Origin: Echinococcus granulosus
Taxonomy: Eukaryota > Platyhelminthes > Cestoda > Cyclophyllidea > Taeniidae
Length of the DNA: 64,000 nucleotides
Assembly: GCF_000524195.1 (NCBI RefSeq)
Contig: NW_020170467.1
Coordinates: forward strand, 234,432-298,431
Direction of reading: 5' to 3'
The position numbers were made by a program, and so were the translations under genes. The notes beneath the pieces were generated by a model. It made no database searches, was not told the DNA's origin, and saw only the letters and a list, made by a program, of their open reading frames with translations. This document shows positions 59,301-64,000 of the stretch, piece after piece (the stretch's first letter is position 1; each line of letters starts with the position of its first letter).

Positions 59301-61195
59301 CTGAAATTACACCATGACCTATTTCATTGGGCAGATATCAACAACAAAATTAAATAGAAGGTCGTAACTTTATTTTAAAACCTTTGTATTTTTAAGAAAG
59401 GCGGACTTGAAATGTAGGGCTGATTTGCCCTTTTTAATTAAGTAGCCTTTATTTGACATAAGAAATATGTCAGGAACTAAGTTAAATAAAAGTGCATACG
59501 GGGTCCAATCCGTCCTTACGGAGAAGCGGACACATTAGTTTTTTTACTTTTGATCATTGTTGGACCCAAGAGGTTTCCTGGGTCCTAACCTACCCTCCTC
59601 CAAATATTATGGCCGATTCCAGCAGAAGTATAAATTTAGAGAAACATGCGAGGTATAGCGATGAGTCAAGAGCTAAAGAGTAAATTTAGCTCCCAATGTT
59701 TTATTTTATTGTCTTTAATGAAAAAAATGTGTGCTTCAGTTTAACAAAATTTTACCACTATTTTGACAAGTTGATTGATTGTTCTCTTTGCACAAGATTA
59801 GCTGAAACTCTTATGTTAATAAAAGGTATATTATCTTAATATCTCGAAAAGTTTATGAATTAATCAGTCAAATTTCATCTTTTGTAATATGACACTAAGA
59901 TTTTTATTAATTTTAACGAAAATTGGATATGAGACTCCGCCTGCTGCGCTTAAAGGGGACTAGAGAGCAAACATGTTTGCTATTTAGCAACTGAGTTTGT
60001 GTTAAATCCCATTGAAAGAACAAATTACTAGGTTAAAAGGTTAAGTCTCCTTGTAAAACGGGAATCGAGTGTTGTTTGGAATGCTGAGAAAATGCAAAAA
60101 TCTGCTAGAATCCAGTAATAGTTTTATAGAAGCCTAGGCTGTGACTAGACAACAGACATAACGAGACGATGTTTACAAAGGATAAAGTAGGTATACTTAC
60201 TGATGTCTGTCTCCATCTCGCGCCTGAACCGTATACCTTACTCCAAAGTGGTCCAAATGTCTTCTGTTCACCTGTTCTCCACTAAAACTAGTACCCAATG
60301 CATCCCAACTGCTACACGATCCATTTCGAACTACGCCCTAGCAGCAGAAAAATATCGAGAAGAAAATATTTAACTCGTACCGTTTTGCAGATTGTTGTAT
60401 TAAAGGTGAGAGATGCTCCAGGCCTAGCAAAAATCTTCACTTCAAATCGGCCATTGTCATTACTTCTGGATGATAAGAGAAGAGCATCACCTTCAACCAA
60501 CTCTCCGGTTAGTCGAAAAGTGCAGAGAGCTTGATGAGAGGTGTTCAGACCGATGAATCTAAAAACTAATTAGTGAAGCAGGGCTTACGTAATATTATCC
60601 ACATCGGGAAAGACAGGAAGAAAGAGGCTGAGATCAGCACCGTCTAGACAACCAAAAGCGGCTTTATAGACGGCATCGGAAGAGTACCAGAGTTGGTGCG
60701 ACTATAAAAGGTGGTAGATATTAGAGGAGATAACATACTGGATTGCTGAAGGGGCAGTGTAATTCCAGTGGACGATTGTTCCAACGACGGTAGGTCTTAC
60801 GAAAAAAATTTCCAGATATTCGATCTATATCTTGAACAGCAAATGCTAAAGGGCAAAAAAACAATTTTTTAATTGATTTAGTTTTATGCACAAATATAGC
60901 ACCAAATTTCAGAAGTATTTCGCCTCATTGCAGAAGCTTAATTTTGGCATCAAAAGTAGCACGTTCAGAAAAAAGCAACGAACAAAACACAAAACGTCAG
61001 TTTGTGTTCACAATCTTTTCGAAGAAAAAATTTAGGGGAAAGAGAGGAATATCCAAATTTTGCAAAACAGATGCAGACAGGCAATGAAAACAGCAAAAGA
61101 AGGAATAGAGCTGCGATTCACAAGAACAACTTACCTACAAAGTTGATACAAACAATAAATACAATGTGTACTACAACGGACTTAGCGATGACCAT
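7272..61195 (-). CDS. Adhesion-type G-protein-coupled receptor (signal peptide, MAM-like, EGF, GAIN/GPS, 7TM)
   Basis: One minus-strand gene of about 54 kb, reconstructed from 26 exons whose boundaries all carry GT...AG and whose phases agree; the model is about 1125 residues. Predicted order: signal peptide 1-20; MAM-like domain about 50-208; EGF-like modules about 215-320; GAIN domain about 345-600; GPS about 608-650; seven helices about 665-910; cytosolic tail about 914-1125. Adhesion GPCRs are plasma-membrane receptors whose N-terminal modules bind matrix or neighbouring cells, and whose GAIN domain carries a tethered agonist that activates the helices to signal through G proteins. Identity rests on the GPS cysteine/tryptophan pattern followed directly by a class-B-like 7TM unit with the TM3-ECL2 cysteine pair. 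The exons at 48804, 47201 and 46976 are the least certain. The ligand and exact subfamily cannot be told from the sequence. Confidence 0.88.
7537..7980 (-). CDS. Receptor exon 25: main cytosolic tail
   Basis: The acceptor TTTTACAG precedes ENRQLLHIFLTTMCSSGHHV, in phase 0 with the TM7 exon. The 148 residues are rich in Ser, Thr, Asn and His, with no recognisable domain, as is usual for an adhesion-receptor tail with many possible phosphosites. The donor GTGAGT follows SLHDL. Confidence 0.85.
8034..8085 (+). repeat. 52-bp direct repeat, copy 1
   Basis: Matches 9073-9124 at 51 of 52 positions; the only difference is a T/C in the pyrimidine run near the end. Flanking bases do not match, so the repeat unit is sharply bounded. 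Confidence 0.95.
8563..8589 (-). CDS. Candidate 27-base cassette exon in receptor intron 24
   Basis: Bounded by ...GGCACACAG and GTGTAAGT, it reads PHLGLSFIQ. It would insert in frame (phase 0 to 0) between TM7 and the tail. The frame upstream of it is also open to about 8886, so it may instead be part of an unrelated remnant. No expression evidence is available. Confidence 0.25.
9073..9124 (+). repeat. 52-bp direct repeat, copy 2
   Basis: Second copy of the repeat at 8034-8085, offset by 1039 bases, same orientation. Confidence 0.95.
12246..12266 (+). repeat. (GGAT)n microsatellite
   Basis: Five tandem TGGA units, followed by a degenerate TTGATCGATTCGGGATGGAC tail. It belongs to the dispersed GGATGGAT family seen at about 15.1, 29.8, 33.9 and 49.3 kb. 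Confidence 0.9.
13504..13800 (-). repeat. Coding-like dispersed element, copy A
   Basis: The minus frame holds CESMCFMNLASALEVWDFSR, then a second block SDAESLKEASYLQNSTILDQ. Copy B at 28255-28480 has CKRTCFTKLSSLSESWKLPQ and EDESLEEASQSERYSILDQG. The order and spacing agree, and the DNA is also recognisably alike (GATGCCTCTTTCAGTGACTC against GATGCCTCTTCCAGTGATTC). The element sits inside receptor introns. I do not recognise the family. Confidence 0.55.
14226..14385 (-). CDS. Receptor exon 24: TM6 and TM7
   Basis: The acceptor (CTTTAG) is followed by one base that completes a Thr codon. The exon then encodes HLLVLAQLMLTLGIPYMLIY (TM6) and SPVFMLLILPMGIALTAVFM with FLLVAVIDD (TM7). It ends in phase 0 at GTAAGC. 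The short extracellular loop between the helices is typical of class B/adhesion receptors. Confidence 0.92.
14770..14922 (-). CDS. Receptor exon 23: ECL2 cysteine and TM5
   Basis: After the acceptor CATCTAG the exon reads CIGPDLLGYRWPLLAPITAV, continuing into VLFNLLVLITVGFVVLRNYL and a basic end (IRRSRVNKS). The Cys is the expected ECL2 partner of the TM3 cysteine, and W-x-L-L-A-P matches the family's TM5 entry. Donor GTGAGT, phase 2. Confidence 0.93.
15060..15190 (+). repeat. Degenerate GGATGGAT-type tract
   Basis: Repeated TGGATGGA-like words with substitutions, including AAGGGATGGCT and GCATGGATGGACGGACGCAT. Same family and orientation as the tracts at 29.8, 33.9 and 49.3 kb. Confidence 0.75.
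15200..16960 (+). repeat. Decayed tetranucleotide-type tract of nearly 2 kb
   Basis: The plus strand is filled with short words such as GAGTGAGT, TTAGTTAG, AATGAGT and TGAATAAG, with strong four-base recurrence and very frequent stop triplets in all frames. It looks like an old tetranucleotide array that has diverged; there are no exact long arrays left. Confidence 0.6.
16990..17133 (-). CDS. Receptor exon 22: TM4
   Basis: The acceptor TTTTTCAG adds one base to complete the Ile codon left by exon 21. It then encodes VAPHTDFNGIFALRIVYIPV and TICAYIGPALIVGLWFGMAR, the TM4 helix, followed by QFKSGLGL into ECL2. Donor GTGAGT, phase 2. Confidence 0.9.
17134..20763 (-). other. Receptor intron 21 (3.6 kb)
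   Basis: No additional exon is required, because the flanking exons join within one Ile codon. A hydrophobic frame near 17.45-17.57 kb (LIITAAIPVNLYLARGML) has no compatible phase. A coding-like remnant lies at 19374-19562. Confidence 0.65.
19374..19562 (-). repeat. Coding-like remnant, copy 2 of a diverged repeat
   Basis: Minus-strand open frame with LDKMQKVKTAILVVDGLSEQ and a stop shortly after. It resembles the frame at 1335-1541. There is no splice or start evidence; it is likely a fossil element fragment. Confidence 0.3.
20764..20955 (-). CDS. Receptor exon 21: TM2 and TM3
   Basis: Acceptor TTATTTAG. The exon encodes LDQFHIALSLLLGTLVSLFI (TM2) and, after HVPEDFEF, LCAVIAVLVNYFPLCAFAWK with FVFGLNALLM (TM3). 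The C-A-V-I-A-V and F-A-W motifs match class B/adhesion TM3, and the Cys pairs with ECL2. Donor GTGAGT, phase 2. Confidence 0.95.
22164..22264 (-). CDS. Receptor exon 20: TM1
   Basis: Acceptor TTTTCAG, phase 0. It encodes NLKNYGPSITIVNYVSSVIT followed by VIALSLFLFFTRF, one clear helix placed 20-25 residues after the GPS strand, as expected. Donor GTAAGT, phase 2. Confidence 0.93.
25928..26146 (-). other. Hydrophobic open frame in intron 19, possible alternative exon or remnant
   Basis: It encodes SSTKFAVCTSAFIIVLLHLV followed by TVVSMISNFIPLPLAIKRRL, a helix-like stretch with a basic end and codons rich in third-position C, like the true exons. I find no convincing donor in phase, and the opposite strand is open too. 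Confidence 0.25.
28255..28480 (-). repeat. Coding-like dispersed element, copy B (frameshifted)
   Basis: Homologous to 13504-13800. The two conserved protein blocks fall in different minus-strand frames here, so this copy has at least one frameshift relative to copy A. Confidence 0.55.
28739..28871 (-). CDS. Receptor exon 19: second half of GPS and tethered-agonist strand
   Basis: One base completes a Gly codon, then NAFESQTCQTYWIDGKYYEC and RCTPSRSGTFAVGLVYI follow. The three cysteines and the F-A-V strand match the C-terminal half of a GPS. The usual His-Leu-Thr/Ser between the last Cys and the F-A-V strand is absent (TPSRSG instead). Donor GTTAGT, phase 0. Confidence 0.95.
28872..33362 (-). 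other. Receptor intron 18 (4.5 kb)
   Basis: Splits the GPS between its two halves. It contains a degenerate GGATGGAT tract (29.81-29.94 kb) and a C-rich stretch near 32.04-32.08 kb. No other exon is required. Confidence 0.65.
29810..29935 (+). repeat. Degenerate GGATGGAT-type tract
   Basis: Includes ACACGGGATTGATGGATAAA and repeated AATGGAT words; same family and orientation as the tract at 49.27-49.43 kb. Confidence 0.75.
33363..33415 (-). CDS. Receptor exon 18: first half of GPS
   Basis: Acceptor TTTTATAG, phase 0. It encodes ERKEDVTCRIWDMLNAQG, matching the GPS opening C-x-(F/I)-W-D...G. Only 53 bases; donor GTGAGT, phase 2, joining the Gly-Asn of exon 19. Confidence 0.93.
33858..34075 (+). 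repeat. GGATGGAT-type minisatellite
   Basis: Contains ATGGATAAATGGATGGATGA, CTACGGGATAGATGGATAGG and AATACGGGATGGAAG. The shared TACGGGAT-GATGGAT motif links it to the tract at 49.3 kb. Confidence 0.85.
34658..34854 (-). CDS. Receptor exon 17: GAIN subdomain B
   Basis: Two bases complete an Asp codon, then SSTALMITIPMRKLEPFLKK and, further on, SLGDVSFTNLDSDVYIIHTS. Alternating beta-strand-like segments are expected for the GAIN core just before the GPS. Ends in phase 0 at GTGAGA. Confidence 0.88.
36958..37033 (-). CDS. Receptor exon 16: GAIN
   Basis: Acceptor ATTTCAG, phase 0. It encodes RIRLNKNQSDTQNESIVMHS and LATSS, with an N-glycosylation-type site (NES). The donor GTGAGT leaves one base. 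Confidence 0.85.
37034..40742 (-). other. Receptor intron 15 (3.7 kb)
   Basis: AT-rich, with no exon needed. A plus-strand frame at 40134-40349 and several others have no splice, domain or context support. Confidence 0.6.
40743..41016 (-). CDS. Receptor exon 15: GAIN subdomain A helices
   Basis: The acceptor TTTTTTTCAG adds one base to complete Glu. It encodes ERDEVSSENLLQSIEALLNM, a polar linker, then SASALLNVFSALSGDQDSPG and TADEYTIQRNGLELR. Helices followed by a strand fit the GAIN A-to-B transition. Donor GTAAGC, phase 0. Confidence 0.88.
42782..42915 (-). CDS. Receptor exon 14: GAIN subdomain A
   Basis: Acceptor TTCTTTAG, phase 0. It encodes STDKNLTYLVQKSGPLLWQN, then WIGTLGNVTKENFQRTSSTL. 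Two N-glycosylation-type sites (NLT, NVT) agree with an extracellular position. The donor GTAAGA leaves GA, completed to Glu by exon 15. Confidence 0.85.
42997..43044 (-). CDS. Receptor exon 13: start of GAIN
   Basis: A 48-base exon after GGTTCTCAG that reads YSKGPPVDLNLLLRKV and ends at GTACGT. Phase 0 on both sides agrees with exons 12 and 14. Confidence 0.75.
44223..44272 (-). CDS. Receptor exon 12: linker before GAIN
   Basis: Acceptor TTTCAACCTAG, with two bases completing Ala. It encodes GWSFRINWVKMTHPLQ and ends at GTATTC in phase 0. It fits the phases of both neighbours (1 before, 0 after). No named domain. Confidence 0.65.
45010..45180 (+). repeat. Possible dispersed repeat, copy 1
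   Basis: Shares CATGA-x-ACCG, GACTTTCGTGTCA, a CACAGTA block, and TAGCG followed by ATTTGAATGGG/ATTTAAATGGG, in order, with 50325-50510. Diverged; no coding signal. Confidence 0.35.
45463..45641 (-). CDS. Receptor exon 11: EGF-like module
   Basis: Acceptor CCCTCAAG; one base completes the previous codon. It encodes VELDGIGTCELTANEGHHFC, then PLGAMDCIESPYGPKC. The cysteine spacing and D...C start resemble a calcium-type EGF module. A linker NGVPNS follows. The donor GTAGTT leaves one base. Confidence 0.82.
46976..46995 (-). CDS. Receptor exon 10 (tentative 20-base microexon)
   Basis: Bounded by ATTGCAAG and GTGAGC. It reads CFFYGR and leaves two bases for exon 11. It is needed to reconcile the phase between exon 8 (phase 0) and exon 11 (phase 2). 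Plausible, but based only on splice grammar. Confidence 0.4.
47201..47218 (-). CDS. Receptor exon 9 (tentative 18-base microexon)
   Basis: After ATTACCAG it reads PQCMNI before GTCAGG. The phase is 0 on both sides, so skipping it would also keep the frame. The extra Cys would fit an EGF module. Confidence 0.28.
47526..47597 (+). repeat. (CA)n dinucleotide repeat
   Basis: About 36 units with a single T interruption. It lies in the intron between exons 8 and 9. The long His-Thr open frames over it are repeat artefacts. Confidence 0.98.
48804..48844 (-). CDS. Receptor exon 8 (tentative): end of an EGF-like module
   Basis: A 41-base exon between CCATTTCAG and GTAAGA. Two bases complete the codon from exon 7, then FKTEGWICLPEER. 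TEG-x-x-C-L-P-E resembles the second half of an EGF module. Ends in phase 0. Confidence 0.55.
49272..49432 (+). repeat. GGATGGAT-type minisatellite
   Basis: Contains GTACGGGATGGATGGATAAA, TTACGGGATAGATAGATGAG and ATACGGGGTGGGTGGATGAA, giving a higher-order unit of roughly 26-30 bases. Confidence 0.88.
50325..50510 (+). repeat. Possible dispersed repeat, copy 2
   Basis: Diverged counterpart of 45010-45180, with the shared words in the same order. Confidence 0.35.
51074..51193 (-). CDS. Receptor exon 7: EGF-like module
   Basis: Acceptor TCCTTTAG; two bases complete Ala. It encodes DLDECEAAAAESIQLCRGEC, then QNLFPSYRCPNDSYSIPC. D-x-D-E-C and C-x-x-x-C...Y-x-C are the signature of a calcium-binding EGF module. 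The donor GTGGGT leaves one base. Confidence 0.82.
51194..57898 (-). other. Receptor intron 6 (6.7 kb)
   Basis: The longest intron of the model. It contains a (GT)n tract at 53354-53391 and AT-rich DNA. Additional exons here cannot be excluded, because exon 6 is itself of moderate confidence. Confidence 0.5.
53354..53391 (+). repeat. (GT)n dinucleotide repeat
   Basis: About 19 perfect units; the reverse complement of the (CA)n tract at 47.5 kb. Confidence 0.98.
57899..58004 (-). CDS. Receptor exon 6: end of the MAM-like domain
   Basis: Acceptor CACGTCAG, phase 0. It encodes LNLMEVLRICLLLLNGGYTR, then CGGAQASRSICCTID, and leaves one base at GTGACA. Joined to exon 5 it gives ...WRQTS-LNL... 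and a final cysteine pair, where MAM domains place a strand and their last Cys. A longer ATG-started frame over the same DNA (to 58091) is the alternative reading. Confidence 0.5.
58005..60200 (-). other. Receptor intron 5 (2.2 kb)
   Basis: AT-rich with no supported exon. A plus-strand frame at 59003-59224 looks compositionally protein-like but has no start context, splice site or family match. Confidence 0.55.
60201..60281 (-). CDS. Receptor exon 5: MAM-like domain
   Basis: Acceptor GTTTTAG, phase 0, 27 codons: WRTGEQKTFGPLWSKVYGSG and ARWRQTS. LW-S-K-x-x-G-x-x-x-RW-R matches the MAM motif near its C-terminal end. Donor GTAAGT, phase 0. Another frame of the same exon is open (EQVNRRHLDHFGVRYT) but does not fit the phase of exon 4. 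Confidence 0.7.
60381..60558 (-). CDS. Receptor exon 4: MAM-like/lectin-fold domain
   Basis: One base completes Thr. It encodes FIGLNTSHQALCTFRLTGEL, then EGDALLLSSRSNDNGRFEVK and IFARPGASLTFNTTICKT. Beta-rich, with N-glycosylation-type sites (NTS, NTT). Donor GTACGA, phase 0. Confidence 0.8.
60559..60588 (-). other. 30-base intron
   Basis: The sequence runs from GTAAGC to TTTTTAG with CTAAT inside as a possible branch site. Removing it restores Ile-Thr-Phe-Ile across the junction. Confidence 0.82.
60589..60701 (-). CDS. Receptor exon 3: N-terminal domain
   Basis: Acceptor TTTTATAG, phase 0. It encodes SHQLWYSSDAVYKAAFGCLD and GADLSLFLPVFPDVDNI. The donor GTAAGC leaves two bases. The intron before it is 37 bases. 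Confidence 0.82.
60739..60845 (-). CDS. Receptor exon 2: start of the mature ectodomain
   Basis: Acceptor CCCTTTAG; two bases complete Ala. It encodes FAVQDIDRISGNFFRKTYRR, then WNNRPLELHCPFSNP. C-P-F may be the first Cys of the MAM-like domain. Donor GTATGT, phase 0. Confidence 0.82.
61135..61195 (-). CDS. Receptor exon 1: start codon and signal peptide
   Basis: The ATG at 61195-61193 opens 20 residues, MVIAKSVVVHIVFIVCINFV, with a Lys and a hydrophobic core. Donor GTAAGT, with one base left that joins exon 2 as Ala-Phe-Ala, a reasonable cleavage region. The frame and phase fit is exact. Confidence 0.82.
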
Positions 61196-62210
61196 CACGA
61201 ATGCTTCGACATCCCGAGGTCAAATACACGATTTGAAATGCGGCTGATAAAGAGAAGGGTTAAAACAAAAGAAGCGACCTTAAAAATCAGAATATCTGAA
61301 AAGTGAAGACCAACAATTCTTGAATTATTGCTGCATTTCGCACTGCCGTAAGGTAAAAACAATTTATGTTGTGAAATAGACCTAAGTTTGCAGCATGACT
61401 ACACAAATTCCTTGCAAGAGCACTTGCTTTTTATCACTTTGCTGCTAATACTTGCAACTAGCATTTAGCTTAAAAATCAAGAGAGCAGAGGTGTACACTA
61501 CAGTGAAATAGCGAATCATATCTCCAACTCGCCTATGTTTCCAAGATAACAGTGCACCCCAACAAAAGAAACAATTACATATCATTCGATTAATCTCTAA
61601 GAAATGTATAACAATATGCACTAGTAATACACATTCTTCTCCCGAATATGTTCTCTACTTCTCCAAGTCCTTGATCCTGTTTTATTGCTAACAAAGCAGA
61701 CAAAAATGCTTTATAATTAATGCTTTAACTGTTGTTTCGATAGAAATAAATAATAATCACTATCCTAGAAGTTGCCATGCACAAAGAATTGATCTATCTC
61801 CCGTTTTCAAAGTGATTTTAAAATGCCTAAACTACTTTTTAACCCCACAGCTGTGGTGACCTCGTCCAGCAAGACGGCTAGACAGATATGGCAAGAATGA
61901 TTAAAACGCCAGGTCCTCTAAGCCCCTAGTGGTTCCATGCCCATTGGTATAAACGTTTCGCCAAGAGTTACATAAGCAGGTGGGCTACTTGGCTGAGCGT
62001 AAGACGCTAGACATGTCAATCATTAGAAATTTATTGCCTTCGCTTACCCCAGACCTGCCCTATTTCTGCAATAGCACTCCTCCCTCTAATCTCCTCCTGC
62101 AGGCTTCCCGGAGAAAAGGTTAGATATTAGCACCGTGGGTCCTGTACCACTGAACAAGAGAAAAAATTATCTGCATCGGTAGGTAGTTAAGACAGAACTC
62201 ATTTAAATCA
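61196..62210. other. 5' flank of the receptor gene
   Basis: Should hold the 5' UTR and promoter of the minus-strand receptor. No distinct motif is called. Bounded on the right by the integrase remnant. Confidence 0.4.
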
Positions 62211-62229
62211 ATGAGCAGAGGAGATAACT

Positions 62230-62890
62230 TAAGTTTTATCTGTTGCTGGATTTGTCATCATGTGATTCCGGAAATGGCGTTTACTGAACAATGCAAAATC
62301 TTTGAAATTTCCAAAGTGTGCACGACCTCCAAACATCCACAGGGCAGTGGACAGGTGGAAGGAACGAATAGCACTCTGATTGAACCACTAAAGGCTTTCG
62401 CTAACAATGCGGAAGCTGAAGGCTTGGATCTAAGCCTTGGACGTACTCTTCTCACGTACAGGCCTAGAGTCTATGCATCAACAGGCGTTTTACTATTTAA
62501 GATTCTTACAGGTCGTGCTTTGAAAGCGCCTTCCGATGCCTTTCTACGAAGCACCAGAGTAGCAACTAGCTATGTCTCAGAGTACATGCTGCGTCTGGAA
62601 GAGGGCATACGAGCATCTTTTAACATCACTTATGATACTTTTGATTGTTTTATGCAAGGTTGGACTAACTTCTACCAAAAGAGATACTTTGTTTAAATAT
62701 ACAGGCTGATTCCCCACCCATAATACAGCCCAAGTTTCATCACCCTTGGCTCAAAGATCCATTCCAACGGGCAATGGTACTCTCACCTACAAACTCTCTC
62801 GTCCACGGCGTGCAACTCTGTACTCGGCCAATAATCGTTCACCAAAACGAGACGCGATCCTACAAAGGCACAACACAGGTCGGATAAGGT
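62230..62890 (+). pseudogene. Ty3/gypsy-type LTR retrotransposon integrase fragment
   Basis: The frame 62211-62696 holds the integrase core end: TSKHPQGSGQVEGTNSTL, with the last catalytic Glu in GQVE, then LLTYRPRVYASTGVLLFKIL and TGRALKAPSDAF, matching the usual H-x-S-T-G-x-x-P-F/GR motif in degraded form. A second part, KFHHPWLKDPFQRAMVLSPT, lies in another frame from about 62720, so at least one frameshift is present. The first catalytic Asp region, reverse transcriptase, gag and LTRs are not seen. It is a dead fragment. Confidence 0.82.
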
Positions 62891-63926
62891 GTGCACTAAC
62901 GGAAAAAAGAAAACCACTTAAAGGCACATTTAAAGACAGCCCATAAGGGAAGTGCTGGAGACTGTACTATTAGAACGAAGGAGCTATGTTATACATATTT
63001 TATTTAAATGCGCCTTTTATGTGAGTGGCTTTTAGTAAACCCTAATCTTGCAATAAATGAGTTGTCAGAATTCCCCTAGGCAGAGAGTAGTTCAGTGATT
63101 AAATATTCCTAAACTTGTACCGATTTCCGTTGACTCCATCTAGTAAGCGTGTCCGAATAAAATTACTTTGATTTTTCACAGATTCTAGAAACCAAATAGA
63201 ACTAAAATAGGAGCAGACCACATTTCCATGTAAATAAATGCTTAAGAACCACGAACAAATCAAGATACTCGTAATGATTTATTTGTGACTAAGGATTCAG
63301 GATGAACCAATAATTCGGTATTTGTACGCCGCTCTTAGTGCGGTCGTACAATCGTGCAAGGCTAATTCTAGAATAATAATTTAGAGTTTCGTCTGCATTT
63401 TCATGAGTTCCAGCAGATCTTACCCCATATACCCACAAATACATTCTTGCTTTCTGTATGACAACCAAATGGCATTCGATAATAAAAATTAACGACAAAA
63501 CTTTTATGAACAATGTCAAGGTCATTGTGTCTGTTTAGATCTTTAGTCATAACGATAGGCCTGTAGCGGTAAAGCAAATTTACTGCGATTAACTAGTCTT
63601 TTGAAGACACTGGGTATTATAACAAAATGATATTTTCAAATCTAAAATTTAACTGCGTTTTATTTGCTCAAGATTTGGAACAAAAATATGTTACGTGGGA
63701 ATACCCTATTTTTTACCTCGTACATACACCAATTTACAGGGGAAACTTGCCATCATATTAACAACTAATTTGATTTATATCTGCAAATGCAGAGACCGAT
63801 TAACTAAGGCAGTGTTATAAAGTTAACTTTTAGCTGCATCTACGTACTACATTCGAGGATATATCGCCCATTCATCTATTCTGAGCGCACATTTGCTAAA
63901 TTCTGCAATTCATCATCCTTTTAAGG
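62891..63926. other. AT-rich flank with no supported gene
   Basis: No exon or recognisable element. It should contain the promoter of the plus-strand gene that begins at 63927. Confidence 0.4.
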
Positions 63927-64000
63927 ATGTCTCGTAAGCCTCTCCCTGACAGTGACTTTAGTCGGCTTATTGCGGACCTGCGTGCAGAAACTGATGAAAG
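63927..64000 (+). CDS. N-terminus of an unidentified gene, cut by the window end
   Basis: An ATG in a fair context (AAGGATG) opens 24 codons to the window edge: MSRKPLPDSDFSRLIADLRA, then ETDE. The hydrophilic, regular residue composition and consistent codon use suggest a real first exon. Too short to identify. Confidence 0.5.
   Translation, partial: MSRKPLPDSDFSRLIADLRAETDE

Noticed and set aside
1..64000. tRNA, rRNA or other structured RNA genes
   Set aside because: No A/B-box pair with a cloverleaf, rRNA core or clear hammerhead core was recognised by eye; a covariance-model search would be decisive.

Overview
This is eukaryotic nuclear DNA, and I read it as a flatworm (platyhelminth) genome. 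It is AT-rich, with GT-AG introns from 30 bases to almost 7 kb. The proteins look like metazoan membrane proteins. A decayed Ty3/gypsy-type integrase and several dispersed repeats are also present. Short introns at the 5' end of the largest gene, followed by very long ones, match a pattern described for schistosomes. I cannot place the class from this window alone.

Layout. The plus strand carries two genes near the left end. The first (about 2.5-4.3 kb) encodes an unrecognised, basic, serine-rich protein with two C-terminal hydrophobic segments; its 5' exons are not resolved. The second (5058-6150, three exons) is an ARL6IP1 orthologue, an ER-shaping hairpin membrane protein. Almost all the rest (7272-61195, minus strand) is one gene that I assembled exon by exon from splice sites and reading phase. 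It has 26 exons, of which 23 are well or fairly supported and three are tentative, and it would encode about 1125 residues. It is an adhesion-type G-protein-coupled receptor: signal peptide, MAM-like N-terminal domain, EGF-like modules, GAIN domain with GPS motif, seven membrane helices, and a tail of about 212 residues. Every exon junction in the model is phase-compatible. The two genes flanking 6.2-7.2 kb are convergent. To the right, a broken gypsy integrase (62.2-62.9 kb) lies upstream of the receptor, and the first 24 codons of another plus-strand gene enter at 63927.

Points of interest. The GPS keeps its cysteine/tryptophan frame and a tethered-agonist-like strand but lacks the usual His-Leu-Thr/Ser cleavage triplet. 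The receptor introns hold a 52-bp near-perfect direct repeat about 1 kb apart, two diverged copies of a coding-like element, a dispersed GGATGGAT-type minisatellite always in the same orientation, a decayed tetranucleotide tract of nearly 2 kb, and complementary (CA)n and (GT)n tracts bracketing two small EGF exons. I saw no convincing tRNA, rRNA, CRISPR array or bacterial-type element.
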